A stretch of 12,865 bases of DNA from an uncultured Candidatus Nemicrothrix sp. (lineage in GTDB: Bacteria > Actinomycetota > Acidimicrobiia > Acidimicrobiales > Acidimicrobilacustridaceae). Below are positions 1 through 6,463 of the stretch, in pieces; positions within the stretch are counted from its first letter, which is position 1; each line of letters opens with the position of its first letter. Under the pieces are notes generated by a model that was not told the DNA's origin, searched no databases, and saw only the letters and a list, made by a program, of their open reading frames with translations. The DNA is taken from positions 1-12,865 of the forward strand of contig CAIKHC010000420.1 of assembly GCA_903827085.1 (NCBI GenBank), written 5' to 3'. The position numbers were made by a program, and so were the translations under genes.

Positions 1-15
1 GATTGGTAGAAATGC

Positions 16-1434
16 TCACGAGTGGGAATGGATCAGTGGTTCGCTGGGCCATCCGCCATGTCCACGCGTAAGTGACTGTGCTGCCTTTGGCCCCCACGAA
101 CCTTGCGCGTACTTCTCGACCGGCGGGAAGTCAGTGAGGATGCGCTCGACAATTCGCCAAGATTCAAGAACAGAGTCTTCGCGTGCGAAGAGTGTCGGGT
201 CGCCCTTCATGGCTTCTTCGATCAGAAGCTCATACGGTTCAGGTCCGGTGTCGCGTCGTTCCTCGGGGGAAGGAGCAAGCGTGATCGCCTCGGGCATCAT
301 CGTTTCGCCCGGCTCCTTGTGCAGCCAAGTAATTGCCGCGAAGTTTTCGGGCTTTGCTTCGATGCGAATCGAATTGTTGGGGACATGATCGTGGTCATCG
401 ATCCAAAGTGGCCGCGGTGGGCTTTTGAATTCGATTGTCATCTCGGTAACGGTTTCGGCCAACGCTTTGCCAGCGCGGAGATAGAACGGAACACCGCTCC
501 AGCGTGGTGAATCGATATCGAGTCGGAATGCTGCGTAGGTCTCAGTATCGGACTTGGGTTTCACACCGGCGACATTGAGATAGCCGTCGTACTGGCCGCG
601 CACAAAGTTCTTTGGCTCAACAACTCGACAGGCTTCAAGAACCTTTCCCTTTTCATCGCGAAGAGATTTCGAGTGCTCGTTTACTGGTTGTTCCATAGCG
701 AGCAAGGCAACCATCTGCAGTAGATGGTTCTGCATGACGTCTCTCATGGCGCCAACTGAGTCGTAGAACGAACCACGGTCTTCAACACCGAATGCTTCGG
801 CCATCGTGATCTTCACCGATGAAACAACATTGCGGTTCCAGAGTGGTTCAACGATTGCATTTGCGAAACGTGTGACAAGAAGACTCCGGAGTGCTTCTTT
901 TCCGACGAAATGATCAATGCGAAAGACTGCGGATTCTGCGAAGTATTCGTGGAGCGTGGCGTTGAGGGCGACTGCGGAGTTGTAGTCGCGTCCGAATGGC
1001 TTTTCGATGATCAGACGAGCCCCTTCGGCGAGACCGCAATTGGCGATGCCGGTGGCAACGGTGGCGAAGAGCGAAGGCGGAACAGCGAGGTGGAAGATCG
1101 GATGCTTGGCGCCCCCCGCTTGACGAGCGAGTTCAGCAAAGGTCGCAGGGTCGGCGTAGTCGCCAGTGACGTAGGACATCTTGGAAGCGAGACGGTCGAA
1201 CGCCGCCTGATCCCATTCCTCGCCGGCCTCAGCAATCGCGTCTCGGCAGTGATTGCGCAGATCGTCGTCGGTCCAAGCCTCACGGGCGACCCCAATGACT
1301 GGAATACCCAGACGGCCTCGGCATTCGAGTCGGTAAATGGCAGGGAACAGTTTCTTCTTGGCGAGATCTCCGGAGGCACCAAACATGACGAGGAGGTCTG
1401 AGATGGGTGCATTGGTCAGCGATTGCAGCGGCAT
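16..1434 (-). CDS. zwf: Glucose-6-phosphate 1-dehydrogenase
   Basis: Oxidises glucose 6-phosphate to 6-phosphogluconolactone with NAD(P)+, the first step of the oxidative pentose phosphate pathway, in the cytosol. The 472-residue protein has the N-terminal dinucleotide-binding motif GASGDLAKKK (19-28), EKPFG (144-148), and the substrate signature RIDHFVGKE (172-180; usual form RIDHYLGKE). A histidine at 237 (MQNHLLQMV) matches the catalytic base of the family. Length is slightly short of the usual 480-510 but both domains are complete. The ATG start has a GGGAGA Shine-Dalgarno sequence at 1439-1445, 4-5 bases upstream. It is divergent from the TrkA pair across about 230 bases. The stop codon is at 16-18, so the usual partners (opcA, pgl, gnd, tal) would lie beyond the left edge if present. 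Confidence 0.97.
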   Translation of the reverse strand: MPLQSLTNAPISDLLVMFGASGDLAKKKLFPAIYRLECRGRLGIPVIGVAREAWTDDDLRNHCRDAIAEAGEEWDQAAFDRLASKMSYVTGDYADPATFAELARQAGGAKHPIFHLAVPPSLFATVATGIANCGLAEGARLIIEKPFGRDYNSAVALNATLHEYFAESAVFRIDHFVGKEALRSLLVTRFANAIVEPLWNRNVVSSVKITMAEAFGVEDRGSFYDSVGAMRDVMQNHLLQMVALLAMEQPVNEHSKSLRDEKGKVLEACRVVEPKNFVRGQYDGYLNVAGVKPKSDTETYAAFRLDIDSPRWSGVPFYLRAGKALAETVTEMTIEFKSPPRPLWIDDHDHVPNNSIRIEAKPENFAAITWLHKEPGETMMPEAITLAPSPEERRDTGPEPYELLIEEAMKGDPTLFAREDSVLESWRIVERILTDFPPVEKYAQGSWGPKAAQSLTRGHGGWPSEPLIHSHS

Positions 1435-1593
1435 GGGGTCTCCCTAACGAAGCCGTGGGCGAGGCTCAAACTACTCATGACTGCGGCGCCCCGAAGGCCC
1501 CACGCTGCTGTCGAAGAGACGAGACTCAACGCGAGTCGGTGAATCTTTGCGTTTTCGCAATGTGAATCGGATATGAACCGGAGTGGGTTCGTC

Positions 1594-1622
1594 TTTCGGT
1601 TGCCGTTGCGCGGTCGTAGGAT
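1594..1622 (+). promoter_or_regulatory. Candidate promoter for the trkA pair
   Basis: A TAGGAT -10 box at 1617-1622 lies 17 bases after a poor -35 (TTTCGG, 1594-1599). Transcription would start near 1629, immediately before the hairpin at 1630-1647. The -35 match is weak, so the call rests on the -10 box and its position. Confidence 0.3.
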
Positions 1623-1629
1623 CGTCAGC

Positions 1630-1647
1630 GGTGTCCACCGGGACACC
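1630..1647 (+). promoter_or_regulatory. 5'-leader hairpin abutting the trkA Shine-Dalgarno
   Basis: GGTGTCC and GGACACC form a perfect 7-bp inverted repeat around the loop ACCG. It ends one base before the GGAGGTG ribosome-binding site (1649-1655) of the first trkA gene. The 3' arm contains CACC (1644-1647), which could instead pair with GGTG (1652-1655) inside the ribosome-binding site, so the two pairings exclude each other. Function is inferred; it could simply be an mRNA-stabilising 5' stem. Confidence 0.4.
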
Positions 1648-1662
1648 TGGAGGTGGTGCGAA

Positions 1663-2334
1663 GTGCACGTCGTCGTTGTTGGATGCGGCCGAGTCGGTTC
1701 TGGCCTCGCCGCCACATTGGTCGAACAAGGTCACACCGTTTCGGTGATCGACCGAAAGGCAACGGCGTTCCGTCGGCTGCCGGAAAACTTCAGCGGAGAC
1801 ACCATCGTTGGTGTCGGCTTCGATCGCACACGTCTTCGTGCTGCTGGTATCGAACGAGCTGATGCGCTTGCCGCTGTTACCAATGGCGACAACTCCAACA
1901 TCCTCATCGCGCGTACCGCCCGAGAGTTCTTTCACGTCGACCGAGTCGTCGCTCGTATTTACGATCAGCGCCGCGCTGCGATTTACGAACGACTTGGCAT
2001 TTCCACGGTCGCCACAGTTCAGTGGGCGATCGAGCGTGTCCTTCGTCGAATCCAACCTGATACCGATGGTGTCGAGTGGGTCGACCCCAGTGCTCGCGTT
2101 TGTCTCGTCGAACGGGTAGTCCCTGTTTCCTGGGCCGGGCGTCCGCTCGTCGAACTCGAGTCCGAAGGGCGATCACGGGTCGTCGCGCTCACGCGCCTCG
2201 GAGTCGCACAGTTGGTGAGCGCAGCATTGCTCGCTCAAGAGGGCGACATTGTCTGGGTCGCTATCGACGGAGATCACATCGGAGAGTTCGATCGCCATCT
2301 TGCGTCGGCACCGACTCAAGGAGGTCATCACTGA
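1663..2334 (+). CDS. trkA: TrkA-type K+ uptake regulatory subunit (first copy)
   Basis: Cytosolic NAD(H)-binding subunit that gates Trk/Ktr-type potassium transport. The 223-residue protein has an RCK_N Rossmann domain (GxGxxG as GCGRVG at 7-12, closing acidic residue D30) and a C-terminal RCK_C-like domain from about residue 145. An upstream in-frame ATG at 1573 would add 30 non-homologous residues. The GTG at 1663 is preferred because GGAGGTG sits 7 bases upstream and the TrkA fold begins right there (HVVVVGCGRVG). It overlaps the next trkA by one base (TGATG), so the two are translationally coupled. This resembles the paired ceoB/ceoC genes of mycobacteria, known from the family literature. 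No TrkH/TrkG membrane subunit lies in the window. Confidence 0.92.
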   Translation: MHVVVVGCGRVGSGLAATLVEQGHTVSVIDRKATAFRRLPENFSGDTIVGVGFDRTRLRAAGIERADALAAVTNGDNSNILIARTAREFFHVDRVVARIYDQRRAAIYERLGISTVATVQWAIERVLRRIQPDTDGVEWVDPSARVCLVERVVPVSWAGRPLVELESEGRSRVVALTRLGVAQLVSAALLAQEGDIVWVAIDGDHIGEFDRHLASAPTQGGHH

Positions 2335-3002
2335 TGCGCGTCGTCATTGCAGGTGGTGGAAACGTTGGCACCTACATCGCCACCGAACTCCAGCAAGCAG
2401 GTCACGAAGTTCTGATTGTCGAAGTTGATCCCGCTCGTGTTGCTCAGGCGCAAGCCGACGGTGAACCCGCAGGCGTGAAGTGGCTGGCAGTCGATGGTTG
2501 TGAAGTTTCCGAGTTCGCAAAGGCTGAACCCGATCGCGCCGACGTTGTTGTTGCCGTAACCGGTGATGACGAAGACAACCTGGTCATCTCGCTGCTTGCC
2601 AAGCAGGAATTCAGCGTGCCTCGTGTTGTTGCTCGAGTGAACAACCCTTCGAATGAGTGGATGTTCAACGCGAGTTGGGGTGTCGACGTTTCAGTGTCGA
2701 CTCCGCACTTGCTCACCGCACTCGTTGAAGAAGCGGTCACGGTTGGCTCGCTCGTTCGTATCATGACGTTCGAAAACGACGCAGCGCGCCTTTCCGAAAT
2801 TCGTCTCGCCGAGTCATCACCTGCCAACGGCGTCTCGATCGCGAACCTCGGTCTTCCTCGAGAGTCCACGATCGTTGCGGTAGTGCGTGACGGCAAGGTC
2901 ATCTTCCCCCGAGGCGACGTCACGCTCGGCGCTGGTGACGAGGTTCTTGTTCTGGCTGTGGCTGAATGCGAAGAGGCAGTCCGTAAGGTCCTCGTCGGCT
3001 GA
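2334..3002 (+). CDS. trkA: TrkA-type K+ uptake regulatory subunit (second copy)
   Basis: Second RCK-domain subunit, 222 residues, probably a heteromeric partner of the preceding protein in regulating a potassium channel. The Rossmann motif GGGNVG is at 7-12, with glutamate at position 30, the residue that usually holds the NAD ribose. The RCK_C domain occupies roughly 140-222 (GDVTLGAGDEVLVLAV near the end). The open frame extends upstream to 2076 inside the first trkA, but the true start is the ATG at 2334: AAGGAGGT (2318-2325) lies 8 bases before it and the fold begins at its first residues. The start overlaps the stop of the first gene. The downstream gap holds the candidate riboswitch and no convincing terminator, apart from a small 3019-3034 stem. 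Confidence 0.93.
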   Translation: MRVVIAGGGNVGTYIATELQQAGHEVLIVEVDPARVAQAQADGEPAGVKWLAVDGCEVSEFAKAEPDRADVVVAVTGDDEDNLVISLLAKQEFSVPRVVARVNNPSNEWMFNASWGVDVSVSTPHLLTALVEEAVTVGSLVRIMTFENDAARLSEIRLAESSPANGVSIANLGLPRESTIVAVVRDGKVIFPRGDVTLGAGDEVLVLAVAECEEAVRKVLVG

Positions 3003-3059
3003 TTCCCTCTCCTTTGTGGTCGGGGAGACCCGACTATGAATCGCCGCGATTTGCGGCCA

Positions 3060-3065
3060 TACTGT
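3060..3065 (+). promoter_or_regulatory. Candidate -10 box for the riboswitch-ATPase transcript
   Basis: TACTGT fits the TANNNT form seen before several genes in this window. It would start transcription at about 3071-3073, just before the first paired base of the candidate aptamer (GAGG, 3075). No good -35 box is visible 16-18 bases upstream. Confidence 0.35.
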
Positions 3066-3070
3066 CCAAC

Positions 3071-3180
3071 CAGTGAGGGGAGTATCCCATCGCAGCGGTG
3101 TCGTCATCACGGCGCAACGGCTTTCGAGCCCGAGCTCCCGGTGCCGCTGGTTCATTCGCAACAAACTCGTCGGTCCTCGG
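3071..3180 (+). ncRNA. Candidate yybP-ykoY (Mn2+) riboswitch aptamer
   Basis: Seen in sequence: GGGGAGTA (3077-3084), the conserved first-loop signature of yybP-ykoY RNAs; TGTCGTCATCACGG (3099-3112), matching the conserved GUCGUCANNACGG core; and CCGGTG opposite it (3138-3143). Helices fit the family layout: GAGG (3075-3078) with CCTC (3175-3178) as the closing stem, CAGCGG (3093-3098) with CCGCTG (3144-3149), and a distal GGCT-TTCG-AGCC hairpin (3119-3130). Known: this class senses Mn2+ and commonly precedes P-type cation ATPases, TerC and MntP exporters. The match is from remembered consensus (Rfam RF00080), not a covariance search. The 3' segment before the closing stem departs from the usual GCAAGACC, and pairing around the distal stem is imperfect. 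Confidence 0.65.
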
Positions 3181-3209
3181 ATCTTCGAAAGCGGATGAGC
3201 GGGAGAGAC

Positions 3210-3264
3210 CTCCGGTCGGCGAACCATTCTCGGTTCCCCAATCGTCTATATGACATGACCGGAG
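3210..3264 (+). promoter_or_regulatory. Anti-Shine-Dalgarno helix, riboswitch expression platform
   Basis: CTCCGGTC (3210-3217) is the exact reverse complement of GACCGGAG (3257-3264), whose last four bases are the Shine-Dalgarno of the ATPase. Pairing can extend outward through AGAG (3204-3207) with CTCT (3266-3269) across a small internal loop. A competing helix, GGTCCTC (3172-3178) with GAG-A-GACC (3203-3210), shares bases with the aptamer closing stem. That is the arrangement expected of a translational switch. Which state exposes the ribosome-binding site is not settled by sequence alone. Confidence 0.5.
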
Positions 3265-3271
3265 ACTCTTT

Positions 3272-6058
3272 ATGACCCTTCATTCGACCGAACAGCAACA
3301 CGATGACTGGTGCACGCTCCCCAGCGACGAAGTTGTTCAGCGCCTAGCGGTCAACGCCAGCACAGGGCTCTCTCATGCAGAAGTTGCCGATCGGCGCGCG
3401 CTTCACGGATCCAACCGGCTGACCGAACCACCTCGTCGCTCAAAGTGGCTGGTGTTCATTGATCAGTTCCGTGCCGGAATTGTTTACGTCTTGGCCGGTG
3501 CCGGTCTGATCGCTGGCTTGTTGGGCGACATTAAAGATCTCGTCATCATCTTCGTGGTTCTCATCATCAACGCCATCATGGGCTTTGCCCAAGAGGCGAA
3601 GGCATCGAATGCGCTGGCAGCCCTTGAGCGCATGCTGGTCACTCAGGTTCGGGTGCGTCGCAATGACGTCACTGACGAAGTGGCGATCGATGAACTCGTT
3701 CCTGGCGACATCGTCTTGCTTGAGGCCGGCGATCGAGTACCAGCCGACGGCCGATTGCTACTCGCAGCAAATTTGTCTGTCGATGAATCGAGCCTGACGG
3801 GTGAATCCGTTCCCGTTGAAAAGCGCGCCGATGCGCTGACATCAGCAGGTTCGCCAATTGGCGATCGCCTTGGCATGGTGTTTATGAACACCACCGTTAG
3901 TCGTGGCCGAGCCGAAGTTGTTGTGACTAGCACTGGCATGGCCACCGAAATGGGCAAGGTCGCCGAGATGCTTGTCTCCGCGAAACCATCGAAGACCCCG
4001 CTCGAACGTCAACTCGATTCGCTCAGCAAAACTCTGGCGATGATCGCCGGAGCAGCGGCATTCATCGTGTTCGTTATCCAATGGATCATTGAACAGAATT
4101 TCAAAGACGCCCTTCTTGGCGCCGTGGCCCTCGCTGTTGCAGCCATTCCTGAAGGTCTTCCTGCCGTCGTTACGGTCACCCTGGCAATTGGTATCTCGAA
4201 GATGGCGAAGCAGAACGCCATCGTGAAGCGTTTGCACTCAGTCGAGACACTCGGATCAACATCGGTTATTTGTTCAGACAAAACCGGCACACTCACGCTG
4301 AATCAGATGACCGCCCGTGAAGCGTTTCGTGGCGGCGAGGTCTGGTTGGTAGATGGCGGGGGATACGGCACCGAAGGAACCATCACCTCTTCGGGTGGTC
4401 GTGTTGTCACGCCGGAATTTTCCACCGATGCACTTCTGCCGGCAGCGTTGTGTTCCGACGCCGTTCTTGTGCCGCATGCACCTGATGGTCCGGGAATCAT
4501 CGGTGATCCAACCGAAGCAGCTCTTGTTGTCATGGCAGCAAAAGCCGGACTCGATGCGCCAACGGAACGTGCGCTCCGCCCGCGTCTCGCCGAGGTCCCG
4601 TTCGATTCAGCCACCAAGTTCATGGCCACGTTCCACCTGGCCGATCCGAACTCGCCGAACGGCGATGTCCTGATCTGCGTAAAGGGCGCACCCGATGTTG
4701 TCCTTGGAATGTCGACCACCTTCTCTGAACCCGATGGTTCGGAACAAGTGCTCGACGCCACAGCGCGTGGGTTCCGTCGCTCCGATAACGACGGGCTCGC
4801 TTCGCAGGGCATGCGGGTCCTTGCTGTCGCCACACGCCGCGTTCCCGCTTCGCAGATCATCGACGCCAACGGCACGGTGACCAATCCTGAAAGCTGGATC
4901 AGCGACCTTCGACTCGAACTTCTTGTTGGCATTGTCGACCCAGCTCGGACTGAAGCCCGCGATGCGATTGCGTTGTGTCATCGCGCCGGAATCGACGTCA
5001 AGATGATCACTGGCGATCACGCAGTGACGGCCGGTGCTATCGCTGCTCAGTTGGGTATTCAGGGCGAGGTTGTTACCGGCGACGATCTCGACGCAATGTC
5101 TGACGAGGAATTGTCGGCTCGGATCGGCGCAATCGCGGTATGCGCCCGCGTCTCCCCAGAGCACAAGGTGCGAGTCGTCGAAGCACTTCGAAGCAACGGT
5201 GAGATTGTCGCAATGACCGGAGATGGCGTGAACGACGCCGCCGCCTTGCGACGTGCCGACATTGGCGTAGCGATGGGTATCACCGGAACGGAAGTCACCA
5301 AAGAAGCCGGCGACATGGTTCTCGCCGACGACAATTTCGCCACAATTGTTGAAGCCGTGCGCGGCGGCCGAGCCGTCTACGACAACATCCTCAAGTTTGT
5401 TCGATTCCAAGTAGCGACCGCATTCGGCGCAATCGCCACAATTCTTGGAGCCTCAGCGTTCGGGCAGCATGTGCCGTTCTCGCCAATTCAAGTGCTTTGG
5501 GTCAACTTGATTGCAGATGGACCCACCGCGGTTTCGCTTGGTGTCGACGCCCCCGCACCGGGCCTCATGAATCGCAAACCGATTCCCGCCGATGCAGTGA
5601 TTCTCAGTCGACGCCGTCTGAGTCAGGTCATGTTTCAAGGTTTCGTTACCGCCTTTGGGGTGCTCGCTGTTTACCTCTTTGCGATCAATGAATACGAACC
5701 CGATGTCGCAAAGGGCGAGGTACCCGTCGTCGCAACGACGATGGCGTTTACTGCATTCGTGTTCGCACAGTTAGTGAACGTCTACAACGCTCGTTCTGAA
5801 ACTTCATCACTCTTTTCGCGGTACACACTGACCAACTGGAAACTCGGTGCGTCGGTTGTCATCGTATTCTTCTTGCAAATCTTGCTGACAGTCTTTGAGC
5901 CGATGAAAAATCTTTTCGATACTTCGTCGCTTACCGCCACACAGTGGGGACTATGTCTCGTACCGCCGCTGTTACTGCTTGTAGCGGTGGAACTGTGGAA
6001 GTTGGTTGTCCGTAGCCGCGTCACTCGCCCGACGACGATCGACTCAAGCGATGAATGA
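3272..6058 (+). CDS. P2-type cation ATPase (Ca2+/Mn2+ efflux type)
   Basis: Integral membrane pump, 928 residues, coupling ATP hydrolysis to cation export. In order: cation-ATPase N-terminal domain (about 10-80), actuator motif TGES (176-179), TM4 PEGLP (293-297), phosphorylation motif DKTGT with Asp336, nucleotide-domain KGAPD (471-475), TGD (580-582), hinge GDGVND (650-655), and a C-terminal membrane bundle (about 700-912). By manual alignment with SERCA, site II ligands are kept (Glu294, Asn745, Asp749). Site I is lost: N768 is Ala717, E771 is Ala720, T799 is Ala748, E908 is Gln833. That resembles PMCA and the Golgi SPCA/PMR1 pumps, as does DGPxAxSLGV in TM6. The ATG has GGAG 7 bases upstream. 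The candidate Mn2+ riboswitch ahead suggests Mn2+ efflux, but PMR1 Gln783 is Val754 here, so Ca2+ remains possible. Confidence 0.95.
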   Translation: MTLHSTEQQHDDWCTLPSDEVVQRLAVNASTGLSHAEVADRRALHGSNRLTEPPRRSKWLVFIDQFRAGIVYVLAGAGLIAGLLGDIKDLVIIFVVLIINAIMGFAQEAKASNALAALERMLVTQVRVRRNDVTDEVAIDELVPGDIVLLEAGDRVPADGRLLLAANLSVDESSLTGESVPVEKRADALTSAGSPIGDRLGMVFMNTTVSRGRAEVVVTSTGMATEMGKVAEMLVSAKPSKTPLERQLDSLSKTLAMIAGAAAFIVFVIQWIIEQNFKDALLGAVALAVAAIPEGLPAVVTVTLAIGISKMAKQNAIVKRLHSVETLGSTSVICSDKTGTLTLNQMTAREAFRGGEVWLVDGGGYGTEGTITSSGGRVVTPEFSTDALLPAALCSDAVLVPHAPDGPGIIGDPTEAALVVMAAKAGLDAPTERALRPRLAEVPFDSATKFMATFHLADPNSPNGDVLICVKGAPDVVLGMSTTFSEPDGSEQVLDATARGFRRSDNDGLASQGMRVLAVATRRVPASQIIDANGTVTNPESWISDLRLELLVGIVDPARTEARDAIALCHRAGIDVKMITGDHAVTAGAIAAQLGIQGEVVTGDDLDAMSDEELSARIGAIAVCARVSPEHKVRVVEALRSNGEIVAMTGDGVNDAAALRRADIGVAMGITGTEVTKEAGDMVLADDNFATIVEAVRGGRAVYDNILKFVRFQVATAFGAIATILGASAFGQHVPFSPIQVLWVNLIADGPTAVSLGVDAPAPGLMNRKPIPADAVILSRRRLSQVMFQGFVTAFGVLAVYLFAINEYEPDVAKGEVPVVATTMAFTAFVFAQLVNVYNARSETSSLFSRYTLTNWKLGASVVIVFFLQILLTVFEPMKNLFDTSSLTATQWGLCLVPPLLLLVAVELWKLVVRSRVTRPTTIDSSDE

Positions 6059-6446
6059 TTCTTCACATCAGAGCCGCCGCGAACGATTCGAGGAATTCGA
6101 AAAGGCCGCAATTGAGGCGGAACTCGAAACGGGTCGTCGAGAAGAGTCGATTGCCGAAGCAAAGCGGCACATCCTCATTCGCATCGGTCGCGTTTTTCTC
6201 GGGACGATTGTGGTCATTTCGGGCCTGTTGATGCTGCCGCTTCCAGGTCCAGGCATGCTTACGATTGCTGCCGGTCTTGCGTTACTCGCATCCGATGTTC
6301 CGTTCGCCCGCAAACTTCTTGAAAATGTCCGCAAGCGTCTGCCGGCAGACGCCGATGGCAAAGTGTCGAAGCCTGTTGTGATCGGTGGCCTCGTCGTGAG
6401 CGTCGTGACCGTCGCTTCCAGCCTTTGGTGGACATTCTTCCGCTGA
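6051..6446 (+). CDS. PGPGW-family small membrane protein
   Basis: 131-residue protein of unknown biochemical role. A charged, helical N-terminus (about 8-40, rich in Arg and Glu, possibly coiled coil) precedes a transmembrane region (about 43-80) carrying the family signature LPLPGPGMLTIAAGLALLA (62-80), then a basic stretch (ARKLLENVRKR) and a second hydrophobic helix (about 108-128). This matches the putative transmembrane PGPGW family. The ATG at 6051 overlaps the ATPase stop by 8 bases (ATGAATGA). There is no clear Shine-Dalgarno, so translation is probably coupled to the ATPase. The frame stays open to 6006, but an earlier start would sit deeper in the ATPase. It may assist or stabilise the pump; that is inferred from linkage only. 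Only 17 bases separate its stop from the convergent next gene. Confidence 0.85.
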   Translation: MNDSSHQSRRERFEEFEKAAIEAELETGRREESIAEAKRHILIRIGRVFLGTIVVISGLLMLPLPGPGMLTIAAGLALLASDVPFARKLLENVRKRLPADADGKVSKPVVIGGLVVSVVTVASSLWWTFFR

Positions 6447-6463
6447 CGCCCGCGGGCACTGGG

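Noticed and set aside
1573..1662. Upstream ATG extension of the first TrkA protein
   Set aside because: Adds 30 residues without homology and lacks a Shine-Dalgarno, while GTG 1663 has a strong one and begins the Rossmann fold.
1471..2055. 194-codon minus-strand frame across the first trkA and its leader
   Set aside because: No family resemblance, no ribosome-binding site, and it covers a clearly coding region on the other strand.
2076..2333. Upstream extension of the second TrkA frame
   Set aside because: It lies within the first trkA and translates to arginine-rich out-of-frame sequence; the ATG at 2334 has AAGGAGGT at good spacing.
3017..3036. GTCGGG/CCCGAC stem as terminator of the trkA pair
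   Set aside because: Only six clean base pairs and no T-run; too weak to call, though it is the only stem right after the stop.
3036..3275. 79-codon ORF on the plus strand in the gap before the ATPase
   Set aside because: It lies over the candidate riboswitch, has no ribosome-binding site and no recognisable protein features; its overlap with the ATPase start looks incidental.
4607..5410. 267-codon open frame on the minus strand inside the ATPase gene
   Set aside because: Antisense to well-conserved ATPase motifs, low-complexity translation and no ribosome-binding site; typical of high-GC shadow frames.
6449..6458. GCCCGCGGGC palindrome between the convergent PGPGW and MDMPI-like genes
   Set aside because: It has no loop and no T-run, and such a palindrome is common in GC-rich DNA; not supported as a terminator.
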